Below are positions 11,528 through 22,600 of a stretch of 64,000 nt of DNA, piece after piece. The DNA is from Manduca sexta. Taxonomy: Eukaryota; Arthropoda; Insecta; Lepidoptera; Sphingidae. The notes below the pieces were generated by a model. It saw only the letters and a list, made by a program, of their open reading frames with translations. It had not been told where the DNA came from and searched no databases. Numbering within the stretch: the stretch's first letter is position 1; each line of letters opens with the position of its first letter. Where the stretch lies: contig NC_051124.1 of the NCBI RefSeq assembly GCF_014839805.1, positions 1 to 64,000 of the forward strand, written 5' to 3'. The translations under genes and the position numbers were made by a program.

Positions 11528-12100
11528 TCAATGACTGTGCTTATGCAGACCGCACAAGAAACATCCGAAGATAAAATTACCGGGAGCGTCCTTGTCTTCG
11601 GTAATGAAATATTCCTTCCACAGTTCCTGGAATTCGGGCCAGGTGATGCTCTCCTTACCTGCCGCCATTTTCTTGAAGGCATCGATGCTCTCCTGCTTGT
11701 CGAGGCCGAAAGAGGCGTGCACGGATGAGAATTCTTCGCAATCGATGGAGCCATCGTTGCTAGAGTCTTCGATTTGGAAGATGCAGCGGCAGAGAAGGTC
11801 CTGCCATTCCTTGCTACTTTCAGGGTTCTTTGCGAAGTCATCCCAGAGTTGGATCCACTCGTCCTGGGATACTTTACCGTCGTTGTCCTTGTCAGCGTGG
11901 CCCTGAAGACCGGTCCAGATTGCGAGTAAGTTCTCCTCGAGAAGGTTGTAGGTGGTGTCTCCTTGTTTCCAGCCTCTCAGGGTGGCGATGGTACCGGCAG
12001 CAACTTGGAAGTCGTTCTTGTCGACATAGCCGTTTCTGTCAACGTCGAAGAAAGCGTTGAAGATGTGGAGGAGCTTCGTCTTTCTAAAGTCTGACACCAT
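11528..12100 (-). CDS. JH diol kinase-like / sarcoplasmic Ca-binding protein
   Basis: An uninterrupted 190-residue frame starting '[20 protein letters not shown]'. Three EF-hand loops are visible: residues 19-30 ([12 protein letters not shown]), 70-81 ([12 protein letters not shown], canonical) and 112-123 ([12 protein letters not shown]). The length, start and 'APGNFIFG' near the C-terminus fit the insect family of sarcoplasmic calcium-binding proteins and calexcitins, in which the lepidopteran members were characterised as juvenile hormone diol kinases (phosphorylation of JH diol, a JH catabolic step). That enzymatic role is family knowledge; calcium binding is what the sequence shows. It has no introns and its own TATA box just upstream, so it is a complete gene. 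The tail after GNFIFG ('[11 protein letters not shown]') is cysteine/histidine-rich and longer than I expect. Confidence 0.88.
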   Translation of the reverse strand: MVSDFRKTKLLHIFNAFFDVDRNGYVDKNDFQVAAGTIATLRGWKQGDTTYNLLEENLLAIWTGLQGHADKDNDGKVSQDEWIQLWDDFAKNPESSKEWQDLLCRCIFQIEDSSNDGSIDCEEFSSVHASFGLDKQESIDAFKKMAAGKESITWPEFQELWKEYFITEDKDAPGNFIFGCFLCGLHKHSH

Positions 12101-12146
12101 TTTTGCGTATCTATTGATTGTAGTAAACGGACGAGCCGACCGACCC

Positions 12147-12154
12147 TTTATATA
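12147..12154 (-). promoter_or_regulatory. TATA box of the EF-hand gene
   Basis: TATATAAA on the minus strand, followed by GGG and a GC-richer stretch, lies 47-54 bases upstream of the ATG at 12100. With initiation about 30 bases downstream the 5' leader would be only about 20 nt. This supports the chosen start codon and an independently transcribed gene. Confidence 0.75.
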
Positions 12155-13379
12155 GATTCAGCTTGCTTGGTTATCAAATTATATTTAATCAGTTTTCGCA
12201 CAATTAAGTCGTTTATCATTTTTTCAAATCGGATTGAAGTTAGCAACAAGTAAGTAATCTGGTATTACGGACAATCTATATGTTTGTTAGATTAGTGATA
12301 TAATATTAATAATTTGGTAAATTTTGAATTTATCTTTGCTATTGCATGAACTGGAACATCCTTTCTGAGCGTATCTGTTTTCTGAAAACACGTAAATAAA
12401 TGAAACATTATTAATTATAATTGCATAATATCCTTACTTTTACAGTTACTAGTCGTATTGTATCAAAAACAAACAAGTCACTTTACAGTTCAACGGATAA
12501 TAAACAATTACTTCAAAATCGACACATCAGACTTACCTAGTACTCAACCGTTCAAACAATAAAACTTTAATAACAAAACGGTGATAACATATCCTGGAAA
12601 TATCCAGAGTTAAGTGAAGTGTTAATACATCAACCACGGAAGCAGAGCAATACATCAGGAAGACAAGTTTAAACAAAAGGGAGGACACATTGCTAAATGC
12701 CCTCCGGACTTGGATTGTTCCACGCATGTTTACAATATCTCCACTGTTTTTCTTTATGTAATTGGAAGTATAATGATTTGTCTAGTAGAAGAGTGGTTAA
12801 ATTGGGAATTGTGAGGCTTTGGGTTCGATTCTCTGCCTTCTTAGAATGTTCTAGAAAATAAATGGTAAATCGATGTCGTTTAATTTCGATGTTTGTGATT
12901 GGTCGAGAGACCGATGAGTCAGTCACGTGTTTGTCTCTCAACCAATCATGATAAAATGATATGAAGTCGTGTCGTGGTTTTTTCCACAATCAAAGTATAC
13001 AGGGCGTAGAAAAATATGTGTAATCGTTTTCAAAAATGCAGCTGATCTGTTATAGATTGTAACTTTTGTTCGATATGGCGATAGGCTTTGTTTATTTGCA
13101 TATATTATAGTATGTGACTTGAATTTATGTATATTTATATAGATATGTTTATTTATTTTTTTGGTTACCTGTACATATTTTACAAAAACCGACATAAAAA
13201 TCAGATGAACCCATCACTGCAACTTTTTCAACCCATTTGGACATTACAAATATTTGCACAAAATAATTACAGCAATTTGCCAAACAGTAATAAATAACAC
13301 ATTTGAGCATTTCTGGCCAATTTTTATGGATATAACGCAACAATAACAGGATTTGTGAAAGGTGTATCAAGTCTGCCAG

Positions 13380-13465
13380 TCCGGACCGGATCAGCCTTTT
13401 TGACTAAGTACTAAACCATCTCCGTGGCATGAAGCCCATGCCCAGTAGTGGGATAGTAAATACAT
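13380..13465 (+). repeat. SINE 1 3' fragment
   Basis: Contains 'gactaagtacta', 'catgcccagtagtgggatag' and 'taatacag' in the order of the SINE 1 3' end at 16060-16135. It is heavily diverged and only the tail is left. Confidence 0.5.
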
Positions 13466-14741
13466 AATACAGCCACCACCAGTATGTAACCATCTAGAAA
13501 AGACGCGCCATTGGCCTATTTCTGCCAACAAAAAATTATGTTACTTTTAATGGAACTAGTATATAGAAACTACAACACAAATCCTAGGTATACCATTTTG
13601 TGTTGTTGTGCACGCAAAACTAAATCTTTAACAATTGTCTCTTTTACAAGATAACATTTTTTTTATAAATGTGTGAGTGATGTGAGTGTGAATCTACCCC
13701 TACATAATGGCAACAAGAAAAGATCATTCAAGTCCTTTATATGTTGTTTAACTATTACAATATACATGGAAGAGACATTTCCGCAATACGACTTACACAG
13801 TTTTCAGTATAAGCGTGTTGTATTATTGCCTAAGGCTTTAATATTGTTATCTCATCAATAAATAAAGGCTATATTTTAATATATAGTAAACCCACCAGTT
13901 ATCAGTTGTAAATCTTTATAGCTTGTTCATGCAATACTTTTAATGATTAGGAAATGTGTGACTTCATAATACTATATTTGCTTATTACGCGACGTATGAC
14001 TGGTTAGATATCAAAGTAAGCCGCTAACCAACAATTTGCAAGGATTCTCTTGTTCCAAGAATGGCGACTAGAAATTATACTATAAAGCATTTTGTCATTC
14101 AAAGGTTAGAAGTGGTTTTGAACAGAAGTGACGGTAGGTGGTGTCAGGCACAGCAGAGACGTCGTCGACCTATGTCATCAAACACAGAGCACGAAATTGG
14201 GTAACGAAATATTACAATAGGAATTTTATTTCGGAAAAGTTCTTTATGACAGAGAAAGCCACGAGCAATGACTAGTAAATTACTTTTTTACTTTACAAAA
14301 CAACCTTGAAATATATTAATTAATAATATAAAATAAAGTATGCTATTTAAAGACTGTAAATTTTATTTGTCTTATAGGTACTCACTTATCTGTCTAATAA
14401 ACTAATCTACCCAAGTTATCAATAAACAAACATCATTGCATAATATTACCGCTAGTGACAAGTATGAATAAATCTTAAATAGTTAATTTCCAAAGCCTAC
14501 AACAGACGTGGCCTGAGCGTGGTAGAATGTGATTGGCCGACCATCTTATCAACGCACGCAATCTATGCTTAAGCCACCCACAGTCTTTCATATTGTGTAA
14601 AAATTATTAATCATTTATTTAGAAAAACATTATTGTCATATTGTTCCAGTTTTTTTCTTCGGTTATGGTAACGTAAGGATTGAGTTCTATATTATAAGCC
14701 GAAATTATTCCGTAGATACATTAGCTATCACCATCATCATT

Positions 14742-15120
14742 TCAGCCGGGAATCGTCCACTGCTGGTCATAGGCCTCCCCCATTGAGCGCCACAGGGACC
14801 GGACTCCGGCGATCCTCACCAGGCCGTCAGTCCATCTCGTGGGGGGCCAACCTACGCTGCGTCTCCCGGTTCGTGGTCGCCACTCCAGAACTTTTCCGCC
14901 CCAACGGCCATCAATTCTACAAGCTATGTGCCCTGCCCACTGCCACTTGAGTTTCGCAACTCTAAGGGCTATGTCGGTTACTTTGGTTTTCTTGCGGATC
15001 TCCTTATTTCTGATTCGATCCCGCAAGGAAACTCTGACCATAGTCCTCTCCATTACCCTCTGGGTGACCTTCAGCCTTCTGATAAGGCCCATAGTGACCG
15101 ACCACAATAGTAGGCAACTA
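14742..15120 (-). mobile_element. RTE-type LINE, 3' end with RT C-terminal tail
   Basis: A 121-codon minus-strand frame contains 'VTDIALRVAKLKWQWAGHIA', 'DGRWGGKVLEWRPRTGRRSV' and 'GWPPTRWTDGLVRIAG', the familiar C-terminal tail of lepidopteran endonuclease/reverse-transcriptase polyproteins of RTE type. After the stop the minus strand reads a short ATGATGATGG tail, typical of RTE 3' ends. No endonuclease or polymerase motifs are upstream, so the copy is 5'-truncated and dead, the usual result of incomplete reverse transcription. Confidence 0.85.
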
Positions 15121-15200
15121 AAAATACAAATGGCGAAGTGAGTGAAAAATTACGCCACTGCCTACCTCTTCGGAGATAAAAGGCGTGAGTGTATGTGTGT
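15121..15200 (-). repeat. SINE 2 tail fragment
   Basis: Holds 'gtgagtgaaaaattacgcca', 'ctgcctacctcttcgga' and a TG-rich end, resembling the 3' segment of SINE 2 ('ctatgcctctacccaccc' in the 10160 copy). It directly abuts the LINE tail. Confidence 0.4.
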
Positions 15201-15832
15201 ATGCTATCTTAATACTAACACCCACTTCTAAGAAGATCTCGGTATCATGCGAAATCCTAACTTTTTAACTTGCTTTTATAAAGGAACAAACTAACTCCCT
15301 AAGTAATTATTATTTTATACCCGTCTGGATAAAAATGTCAGCATCTATACATTAGTTGTTGTTCTTCTCATTAGGAACTTAGCATTTTGTAGTAAGAACA
15401 AAAAATAAGTTATGTGCTCTAAAAATATTCAATTTGAACGTTTTGTAAACAACAAAATATTTTTGTATTACGCTAAAAATACAATAAACATTGAATGTAT
15501 CTAATCTACTTCCGTTGTTTTCACTCTAGTAATATACTGAACTATCGTGGTAACAAAATTCTTTAAGCTCGCAACACCCAAGCTTTCGGCCGCGACTGTA
15601 ATGGTTTTTCGATGGCTGTACGAGATAGCGGATAGGATTTATGCGAATATTTAAATATGTGCCCGCGGCAGATTATACGCTAAATCAAACCTTAGCTAAT
15701 TAGTTCTACGTTTTAATGTTGCTCTTTCGTCGTTTTGCAATGATAAACATTGAAATGGTGATTGCACCTTTATATTTTTGTATACCTTTTTAAGATTATT
15801 CTTATTTTATAACATTTCTTTCATATTAAATC

Positions 15833-16145
15833 GGCGATAGCCTAGTTGGGTGTGGAATGGACTGCCGAGACGAATGTCCGTAGGTTCAAATACCAAAGGC
15901 ATACACCTCTAACTTAAAAAAAAAATGTGTGTATTTTTTTTAAATTATCGCTTGCTTTACCGGTGAAGAAAAACATCGTGAGGAAACCTGCATATCTGAG
16001 AAATTCTCTATAAGAATTTTGAGGGTGTGTGAAGTCTAACAATCTGCACTAGGCCAGCGTTATTGACTAAGGCCTAATCCCTCCCAGTAGTAGAGGAGGC
16101 TCGTGCACACCACTGGGACAGTATATAATACAGGGCTAATATTAG
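15833..16145 (+). mobile_element. SINE 1, full-length tRNA-derived
   Basis: The head has a perfect box A, TAGCCTAGTTGG (15838-15849; consensus TRGCNNAGYNGG), and a box B-like GGTTCAAATACC 33 bases further on (15883). The body has 'ccggtgaagaaaaacatcgt', 'gaggaaacctgca', 'gtgtgaagtctaacaatctg', 'aaggcctaatccctc' and ends 'aatacagggctaat'. Fragments of the same family lie at 962-1110, 13380-13465, 21432-21480, 29998-30205, 42727-42935 and perhaps 49640-49880. It is a SINE, not a tRNA gene: the acceptor stem cannot fold and a 3' body follows. Confidence 0.85.
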
Positions 16146-17354
16146 TATATATTTTTCATATTATATTCCGTACTAAGTACAAAATTCTCTTTGTAAACTT
16201 GACACACCATTTAGAAACACAGTCAAGCCGTAAAAAGCAAGTCATTACAATAGCCGTTGTTTTTATGTGTTCGTGCCTGTCCGTAAGTAACGCGCCAATA
16301 ATTGCACTTTTATTACTGCGCCGTAAATTATCGCGCATCAGTATTGCCCGTAATGGCGACTTGTTTATGGTGTAGGTATTTTGAACGGGACTAAAGGTCT
16401 GAAGGAATGTATTCTGTAAATTTTTCAGCGATCATGAGCTTTTGTTTAACACCAAGCATTAGGAATAGGCAAATGAGATCTATGGAAACGGCACTGGCAT
16501 AAGTTTAATCACTCTTTTATTTACCATAATTTCTGTTCATTTCTTTACAGGTGTTGGATTTCATGAGTATGGTAGTATAAGTTGGAACTCATGTGGTTTC
16601 CAAAAAAGACAATTATGTGAATCTGTAATTGTTTTTTCACCTGTAGGTGTTAAGCCAGTCTAGCCCATAAAAGAGAATTCTTTCCAAATTACGGATATTC
16701 TAGATCTAATACAGTCTATACACTTATAATATATCTTCATTTATCGTTAATTAAACCTGCACAAAACAAATAAAAACACATTTAACTAGCAATTTTCAAC
16801 AGAATAACATAAACGGGGAAACCAAGAGTGAATTGAAATTTCATATGAAACTCTTACAATAGGCATACAAATGTCTGCGAGTGCCCCGAGTACCTGCCGA
16901 TAGAAAACGTACGGTAAACTTACTGCTTCTTTCATTTTGTGTTTGTTTTCACAATGATTTAGTATTGCAATGGTCTGGAAAAGCCTGTTCAAATTAGCTG
17001 GGATGCTGGTTTGTTATTTTGCTTTTTTATCATGATTGGTAAAGAGAAGTTTCAATTTAATATCTATCAAGGACAGTAGGTATAATATAGAGAATACCGT
17101 AGATAAAGTAAGATAATTGTCTACTTCATTGGTGAACTCGTCAGATATATAATGAATGTAAATAGTCCCTTTTGTTTAAACGCGCTATTCTCTGAAACAA
17201 CTGAATCGATTTTGAATATTTTTTACTGCTAGGGAGCTATGTAATACCCGAATGCTACAATATTCTTTAATCTAGGATACAAAATTTAACAGTAATTGTA
17301 TTCATTTAAATTAATAAACCCATTTAGACGACAAAGGAAAGGTTTTCTTAGTAC

Positions 17355-17465
17355 ATTAAACAATCAATCAGCCTATGTCCGTCCACTGCTAAACGTAGGC
17401 CTCACCGTAAGCGCAAACCATTCCAGTCTTAAGCAACCCGCATCCATCCGCTACCCGCCACTTTT
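17355..17465 (+). repeat. LINE tail fragment
   Basis: 'cagcctatgtccgtccactg', 'aacgtaggcctcacc' and 'ccagtcttaagc..cccgc' resemble the minus-strand 3' end of the LINE at 14742-15120 ('tcgtccactgctggtcataggcc'). Similar short tails are at about 2740-2800 and 59430-59500. Confidence 0.5.
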
Positions 17466-17539
17466 TTCAACATACATACATACTTAATATATTCATACAG
17501 ATTTCAAAACTAATTTTCTCTGTAAAAGCGTATTATAAA

Positions 17540-17731
17540 CTATTTCTTCACAACAAAGTTGCCGGCAAGCATTTTCTGAAGAAACCGCACATAAAACTGC
17601 AGCGTACGTGCTTTCCGACGCTCGCAATCTTGTTGGGAACGTGTTAAAATCAATTGCAGCGGCATCGGCAAGCGTGTCGCATCTTGCACGCTAGCTCCGT
17701 GCTTTTGTATTATTTTTAATCCGTCACACAA
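17540..17731 (-). CDS. unrecognised small ORF, doubtful
   Basis: A minus-strand frame of about 60 codons, with no ATG at its start, reads '...LCDGLKIIQKHGASVQDATR...' and ends 'QKMLAGNFVVKK'. Its balanced amino-acid composition and local GC-richness differ from the low-complexity frames around it. The frame stays open further upstream into GC-rich sequence, so it could be a last exon. I do not recognise the family and saw no clear acceptor. Confidence 0.15.
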   Translation of the reverse strand: MCDGLKIIQKHGASVQDATRLPMPLQLILTRSQQDCERRKARTLQFYVRFLQKMLAGNFVVKK

Positions 17732-20700
17732 TGGTCTGGAGGCACGCCGCGACCCGACCCCGTGCGCGCGGCTAATCCGAGAATATGGGTATTGGCTCCA
17801 TTGTCTTACGACGAGATTCTTGATACAACTAAATGAAAATTTATCTTCTAGTTATTTGGCGTAGATCCTGCACAAAAACTCACACCAAAAATATCGAAAC
17901 TGCATCATTAAAAACACTGCTCGTCCATATAATAAAAAAGATGACCTAATAATAATAATAAGTAATACCTAGTAATTTTATACTATCTCCTTCCGCCTGC
18001 AGAACCCTTTTAAATGTAACGCGATTTTCACATTGAAAATATAACTGAATGAAATGATAATCAATGGGAAAAGAACGAGATGATCCTTTTGCCATTGTGA
18101 GTATCCAGACCGTACAAGGACAAAACTCATCATCTATTCGTTATTTATTTACTGTTCTACAATAAACAACATATTATGTCTAAGTGGGTAAACAGCTAGA
18201 AATTCTCTGATGCAATGGAGACAGGTTGCGTTTCGCGCCCGATCCTCGCGTCTTGTTCGCGATGCATCTGAGCGGAACAATGCATATCCCATCGACGTGT
18301 ATCGCTGGTTTACTTCGCGCACCTTGTTCTATTACAATACTCGTTTACATTATGTCTGCCTTGGGACACGGGGAACTGAGCTGCTCTTGTACATTATCGT
18401 ATAAAATAGTCACTTATAAGTTTGAATAAACTTAAGTTAATATCCTAATTAATATTAGACAGGTAATTGTTATATTTCACTAAATAAAGAGACGAATGCC
18501 AATATCAAGCGTTCTATTTATTATCTCTAGAAACCACGTCCCCGAACCTTGCTACAGTACCTTCTCGTCACGCAACAGTTTTGAAAAATATCGGAGTTTA
18601 AATAATAGTGCGGAGAAAAATCTTAGCATAAATGTAGACGTTTATTTTCATAGATTTCAATCCTATATTCGTACTGTAAGCTAGACTCCATCTTCTATAG
18701 GTAAAAGTCTGCATAATTATGACTGTCAAATAATGGTTCTACATTTTACGCCCATGCCTCAATAAAAAAAATCTTAATGTAATGCTTATTCTGCTTACCT
18801 ACGCGATCCCCTCTGCCTGAAATATCCTCCCCACAAAGTGTTTAAAATATAAACGCGCTATTATCGGTGTTTCAAGGCGTGCGCTTTCAAGCGATAATTG
18901 CTGGAAACAGCCGCGAGTCGCAAATGCTGACGTCTGGAGCATTTGCGTGAGTGCTGCAGCGGCTGGATTGTAATCGCAGCTATTTTAATGTAAATATAAC
19001 TAAGCTCTTGAGTATGTATGTGTTTTAGTTACATTAACATACACTATACCTATTAAATGTAGAGTTAAAGTGATATTTTGGAATTCTACCTTTTTTAATC
19101 TATAGGCAAGCTAACGGTAATATCGCCCAGGAAGCTACAATTACACTGATTGCTAAAATTACGATTAGATAACAATTATGAGAAGGTGAGGACGTTCAAG
19201 CCCCCGCACAACCAAGGACGTGACTAACTACCCAATCTGCCATCCAAATGCCAGGGTTAAATAATGAACCTAACGATAGTACTACATTCAAATCAGACGT
19301 ATCATTGGATCGGGGCCCTTCTTGGCTCATACCTATCTATATTAAACTAAGTGGGCACCCAAAAGCAAAAAAAATGACGCGAAGCTCCGGGCGGAGCAAA
19401 AAAGTTCCTCGGTTTTAACAGTTTCATCAGTTCGCCGCCCCTTAAGGCCAAAGTTCGTAATGCCTTGAAGGGCCCCCAACGAATTTTGGTATTGCGCTCT
19501 ATAGCAAGCTACGCCACTGACTACATTGCTACAATGTTCTAAGGTTGCTACATCACCTGCTACGCGCCCGCGATCCCACATGGCCACTGTTTTTCCGTAG
19601 TATTGTAATGCTATTTGGCCCCTGTTAATGCAACAGATACTGTGGTGAGATTCTCCATACGCTCGCTCTGCTAGGTCGTGGTACCTACAATACTTACTGT
19701 TTTACCCCCTATCTTGTTAATGCAAAACAAAGTAACTCTTGTCGCTGTACTAGAATAGCTGTTAATAGATACCAATACGATTTCCTTGTCTTTAGTGTAC
19801 GTTTTATTCAGAACTAGGGCCGGCAAACGCTGTCCTGCTACAGATCGTATTTTATGTAAACTACCTTTTATCTTTAGGTCTTAACAACAGTGCCATCTGA
19901 ACTAAATAAACTCACATATTTCCGTTTATATCGGTTAGATGATTTCGGAGAATAGCGTGTGCGAAAAAATATTTCCATAAAAAAATATCACCTAAATTAC
20001 CATTTTCCGTTGATTTTTCGAAATTATTCATTGATAGAAACCAGTGATAATTAGGAACACAACAAAAAAAATCAGTCAAGCCGGTCGATCCTTTACCAAG
20101 TGATGCTGTTATGTACGTCGCAACGGACTATTAATGAAAATTCTGAAAAATAGGCGTGCATCAAATAAAACTGCTTAATAATTTCTATAAAATATATTTT
20201 ATTTAATTTACTATACATTATTTATGCAAGTATTATAATTATCTATAATATATTAATTCTCGAAGTCTTACCGTACCTATTAAACAGCGTCCGCAAAAAA
20301 AATATGAAGTGTAGCGTTGACAAAATAAAAATCCTTTTTATTGAAGTTTTTTCTTTGGAAATATGAAAAATATTTAAAACGAATAGAATTATAATTACCA
20401 AAAGTACACCTTATAGAAACTGTACTTTAAAATAATAAATGCCTCAATATGCGAAGTCGATATATTCGATAAATAAGCTCACGCCCGTATCTTAAAGGGT
20501 AGGCATAGAAAAAATTAACACAACGATGCGGCAAAATTTACCTCCGACCCTTGATGTGGGAGTCATTAAATTTCGTAAATCCAAAATACTCTACAAGTAA
20601 GGTCAACATACAAAATTACATTCGCCAACAATTTTAGTTAATATATAATTTTATTTAATAAGAAATGCAGTTCTAATGCTTTTAATTTTCCAAAAACAAA

Positions 20701-20776
20701 GGTCGTAACAAAATCTCTAAATCCTCTTTATTGAGTCTAGTAATCTGCTAATTCTACCTGGAGCATATTTTAAACT

Positions 20777-20959
20777 CTAAACGGTGCAAATGCACCTGAC
20801 AGGTTAAAATAACGCTACAAAAACTTTAGTACATAGTAACTGGCAAGTGGCTATTGCCATAGTTGATCAAAGTTGGATTTGTACAATTTAATTAAGTACT
20901 ATGGATGAAGAATATGGGCAAGATCCAGAAAATACACAAACGCAGACGCAGAATTCTCA
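20777..20959 (+). repeat. left arm of 183-bp inverted repeat
   Basis: The reverse complement occurs at 21589-21771, equal in length and nearly identical. The arm starts at 'ctaaacggtgc', includes non-coding sequence upstream of the Chk2-like ATG (20901), and ends inside the coding region at 'gaattctca'. Because upstream non-coding sequence is copied too, the duplication was at the DNA level and not a retrocopy. Confidence 0.9.
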
Positions 20960-21100
20960 AGTAGAATGAAGTCAACAAAACACTCCGGGACATTTTCCAA
21001 ATATCTGGGGAAGATTGTATTTAACTAAGGCATCCTTAAATGGCAATCATTGCTGGGAAAATGCTCAAAACGCTCAGTATTTGGGTAAGAAACTAAAGTA
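20901..21100 (+). pseudogene. Chk2/Loki-like N-terminal fragment A
   Basis: From the ATG the frame reads 'MDEEYGQDPENTQTQTQNSQ', then VE, a TGA stop, then 'SQQNTPGHFPNIWGRLYL' and 'TKASLNGNHCWENAQNAQYL'. A run of TQ/SQ dipeptides followed by 'WGRLY' just before an FHA domain is characteristic of the checkpoint kinase Chk2 (Loki in flies), where ATM/ATR-type kinases phosphorylate the SQ/TQ cluster. The in-frame TGA is TGG in the partial copy at 21776-21850, so this copy is broken. No kinase domain is nearby. Confidence 0.55.
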
Positions 21101-21111
21101 GATGCTAATCA

Positions 21112-21240
21112 TTATTTAGAGTGTACCTTCGTAACTTGAAGAAGCAAACGTGGATAGTCATTTTCTGGGTGATAGATCTCCACTATATCCTTTTCTTTTA
21201 ATCCGGGATAATCCTTGGTCATCAATCCGACATCGACTTC
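21112..21240 (-). pseudogene. DEPDC5/Iml1-like N-terminal fragment
   Basis: The minus strand encodes 'LMTKDYPGLKEKDIVEIYHP', then 'ENDYPRLLLQVTK', closely following the N-terminal motif of DEPDC5/Iml1 ('...GDIVEI.HP.....LLLQV'), a GATOR1 subunit that restrains TORC1. A weak donor (AAG/GTACAC) follows VTK; without splicing the frame stops five codons later. Upstream the frame runs into sequence that is antisense to Chk2-like sequence, so the apparent start at 21333 is not genuine. It could be a true first exon of a minus-strand gene, but its position between inverted arms favours a captured fragment. Confidence 0.5.
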
Positions 21241-21323
21241 CCACCCCCCGCCTTCCACCACGTCCGCGTCCACGGCCGGGTTCCCGGCCACGTCCATTTT
21301 TTGTCCACGGACATTTTCCAAAT

Positions 21324-21418
21324 ATTTTTCCAAATAAATTTTCGTTTGATTTAGATCTCATACAAGAGTTTTCTCTTGGAAGAGCTTTTTCATGCACATT
21401 TATTTTGAAAAAAAGATA
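21324..21418 (+). pseudogene. Chk2/Loki-like FHA fragment
   Basis: The plus frame 'FSFDLDLIQEFSLGRAFSCT' followed by 'FILKK' resembles the start of the Chk2 FHA domain, in which a conserved GR follows a short beta strand. Immediately upstream (21311-21330) the bases 'ggacattttccaaatattt' repeat part of the WGRLY exon. A stop follows after KKR. With fragment A it forms a disrupted Chk2-like N-terminus into which the antisense DEPDC5-like piece is inserted. Confidence 0.45.
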
Positions 21419-21556
21419 AAATCAAGGAGATTCGAGGGTGTGTGAAGTCTAACAATCCGCACTAGGATAGCGTGGTGGACTCTCCCTCGACCTCCACTCT
21501 TCTGTAAGCAATAAAATTTCAAGTTTCTGACGCTAAATTTTCTAAAGACACAGATC

Positions 21557-21585
21557 CAATGAACAGAACAATGTTCTGTTCATTG
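21557..21585. repeat. 14-bp perfect hairpin at rearrangement junction
   Basis: CAATGAACAGAACA, one central base, then its exact reverse complement. It lies four bases outside the right inverted arm, where the arm stops matching. Such near-perfect palindromes often mark fold-back repair or transposon junctions. Confidence 0.9.
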
Positions 21586-21588
21586 AAT

Positions 21589-21771
21589 TGAGAATTCTGC
21601 GTCTGCGTTTGTGTATTTTCTGGATCTTGCCCATATTCTTCATCCATAGTACTTAATTAAATTGTACAAATCCAACTTTGATCAACTATGGCAATAGCCA
21701 CTTGCCAGTTACTATGTACTAAAGTTTTTGTAGCGTTATTTTAACCTGTCAGGTGCATTTGCACCGTTTAG
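21589..21771 (-). repeat. right arm of 183-bp inverted repeat
   Basis: Reverse complement of 20777-20959. On the minus strand it carries the Chk2-like ATG (about 21648) and the codons up to the SQ/TQ cluster, then breaks off at 'gaattctca'. The missing continuation is found on the plus strand starting at 21776. Confidence 0.9.
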
Positions 21772-21775
21772 GGTG

Positions 21776-21850
21776 GATTCTCAAGTAGAATGGAGTCAAC
21801 AAAACACTCCGGGACATTTTCCAAATATTTGGGGAAGATTGTATTTAAAT
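21776..21850 (+). pseudogene. Chk2/Loki-like fragment C
   Basis: Direct repeat of about 20952-21019. It reads 'SQVEWSQQNTPGHFPNIWGR' then LYL, with TGG where fragment A has TGA. It starts exactly where the right inverted arm left off, so the arm and this piece together contain an ancestral exon split by an inversion. Confidence 0.6.
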
Positions 21851-22469
21851 TTAAATACACATAACATACATTTTGTAACCTAAATCCAAATTTGATTAAA
21901 AGATTCGAATTTGATCAGCATTTTTTTTACTATTCATTCAGAATAAAAAAAAAAATATGAGGCGAAAATTATAGTATACCTTAGTTTAAGCAAATAATGC
22001 TTGGCTGAATTTGATGTGTTTTTATTAATTAGATTTCTTTTCATGCAAGATTACGTGTTACCATGCAAACCTGGAGTAGATAGTTTTATAAATGTATAAA
22101 ATATTATTCTAGGATAAGTTAGTAATTAACAATCTATAGACTTTATTTTAATTGCATTAAAGTTTATTATGCAACGTTATTACATACCTAAAATTATTGA
22201 TATATATTATATATATTTATTTCGGGCACGAGTGTGGGCCTGGGAGTCTTCAAGAATACTAAATAAAATTTATTTATATTAGTTTTTAGCTTATCTTATC
22301 AAATAAACATGTATAACACATTTTGAAGCTCTAAATGTAATGTTTATTTATTTGATAAGAATTTTGTATGTAAAAAAACTATACAATAATGATATTATAT
22401 CGTAATGTCCTAGTACTGATTTGTCTATTTAGCCTCTAAGCAGGACACAATCGCTGTGGTTGAACTAAA

Positions 22470-22600
22470 ACCGGGACCGGCCTATGCTTGATTTTGTACA
22501 TTATTCTATATTTAATGGTTAATGATACGAAAAAGAAGCACTCCTGCGAAAACTGCATAACAATTGGTTAAAAAATGAGCGAGTAATTTATATTTAAAAT
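22470..22600 (+). repeat. dispersed repeat, partner of 9679-9815
   Basis: Inverted relative to the copy at the first N gap, with differences at scattered positions only. No coding capacity. Confidence 0.8.

Larger units (their letters stand above)
12160..20776. other. non-coding stretch with repeats
   Basis: No multi-exon gene could be assembled here. Repeats are listed separately. Some GC-richer patches (about 15580-15680, 17550-17790, 18210-18390 and 18880-18990) stand out from the AT-rich background and could be conserved regulatory sequence or undetected exons; I cannot tell which without comparison. Confidence 0.45.

Noticed and set aside
15833..15900. tRNA gene suggested by box A and box B
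   Set aside because: The promoter boxes belong to a tRNA-derived SINE; no acceptor stem pairs, and a typical SINE body follows in several copies.
21112..21333. Complete 73-residue minus-strand protein starting MEKYLENV
   Set aside because: Its first part is antisense to Chk2-like sequence; only the DEPDC5-like part is meaningful, so the start is not genuine.
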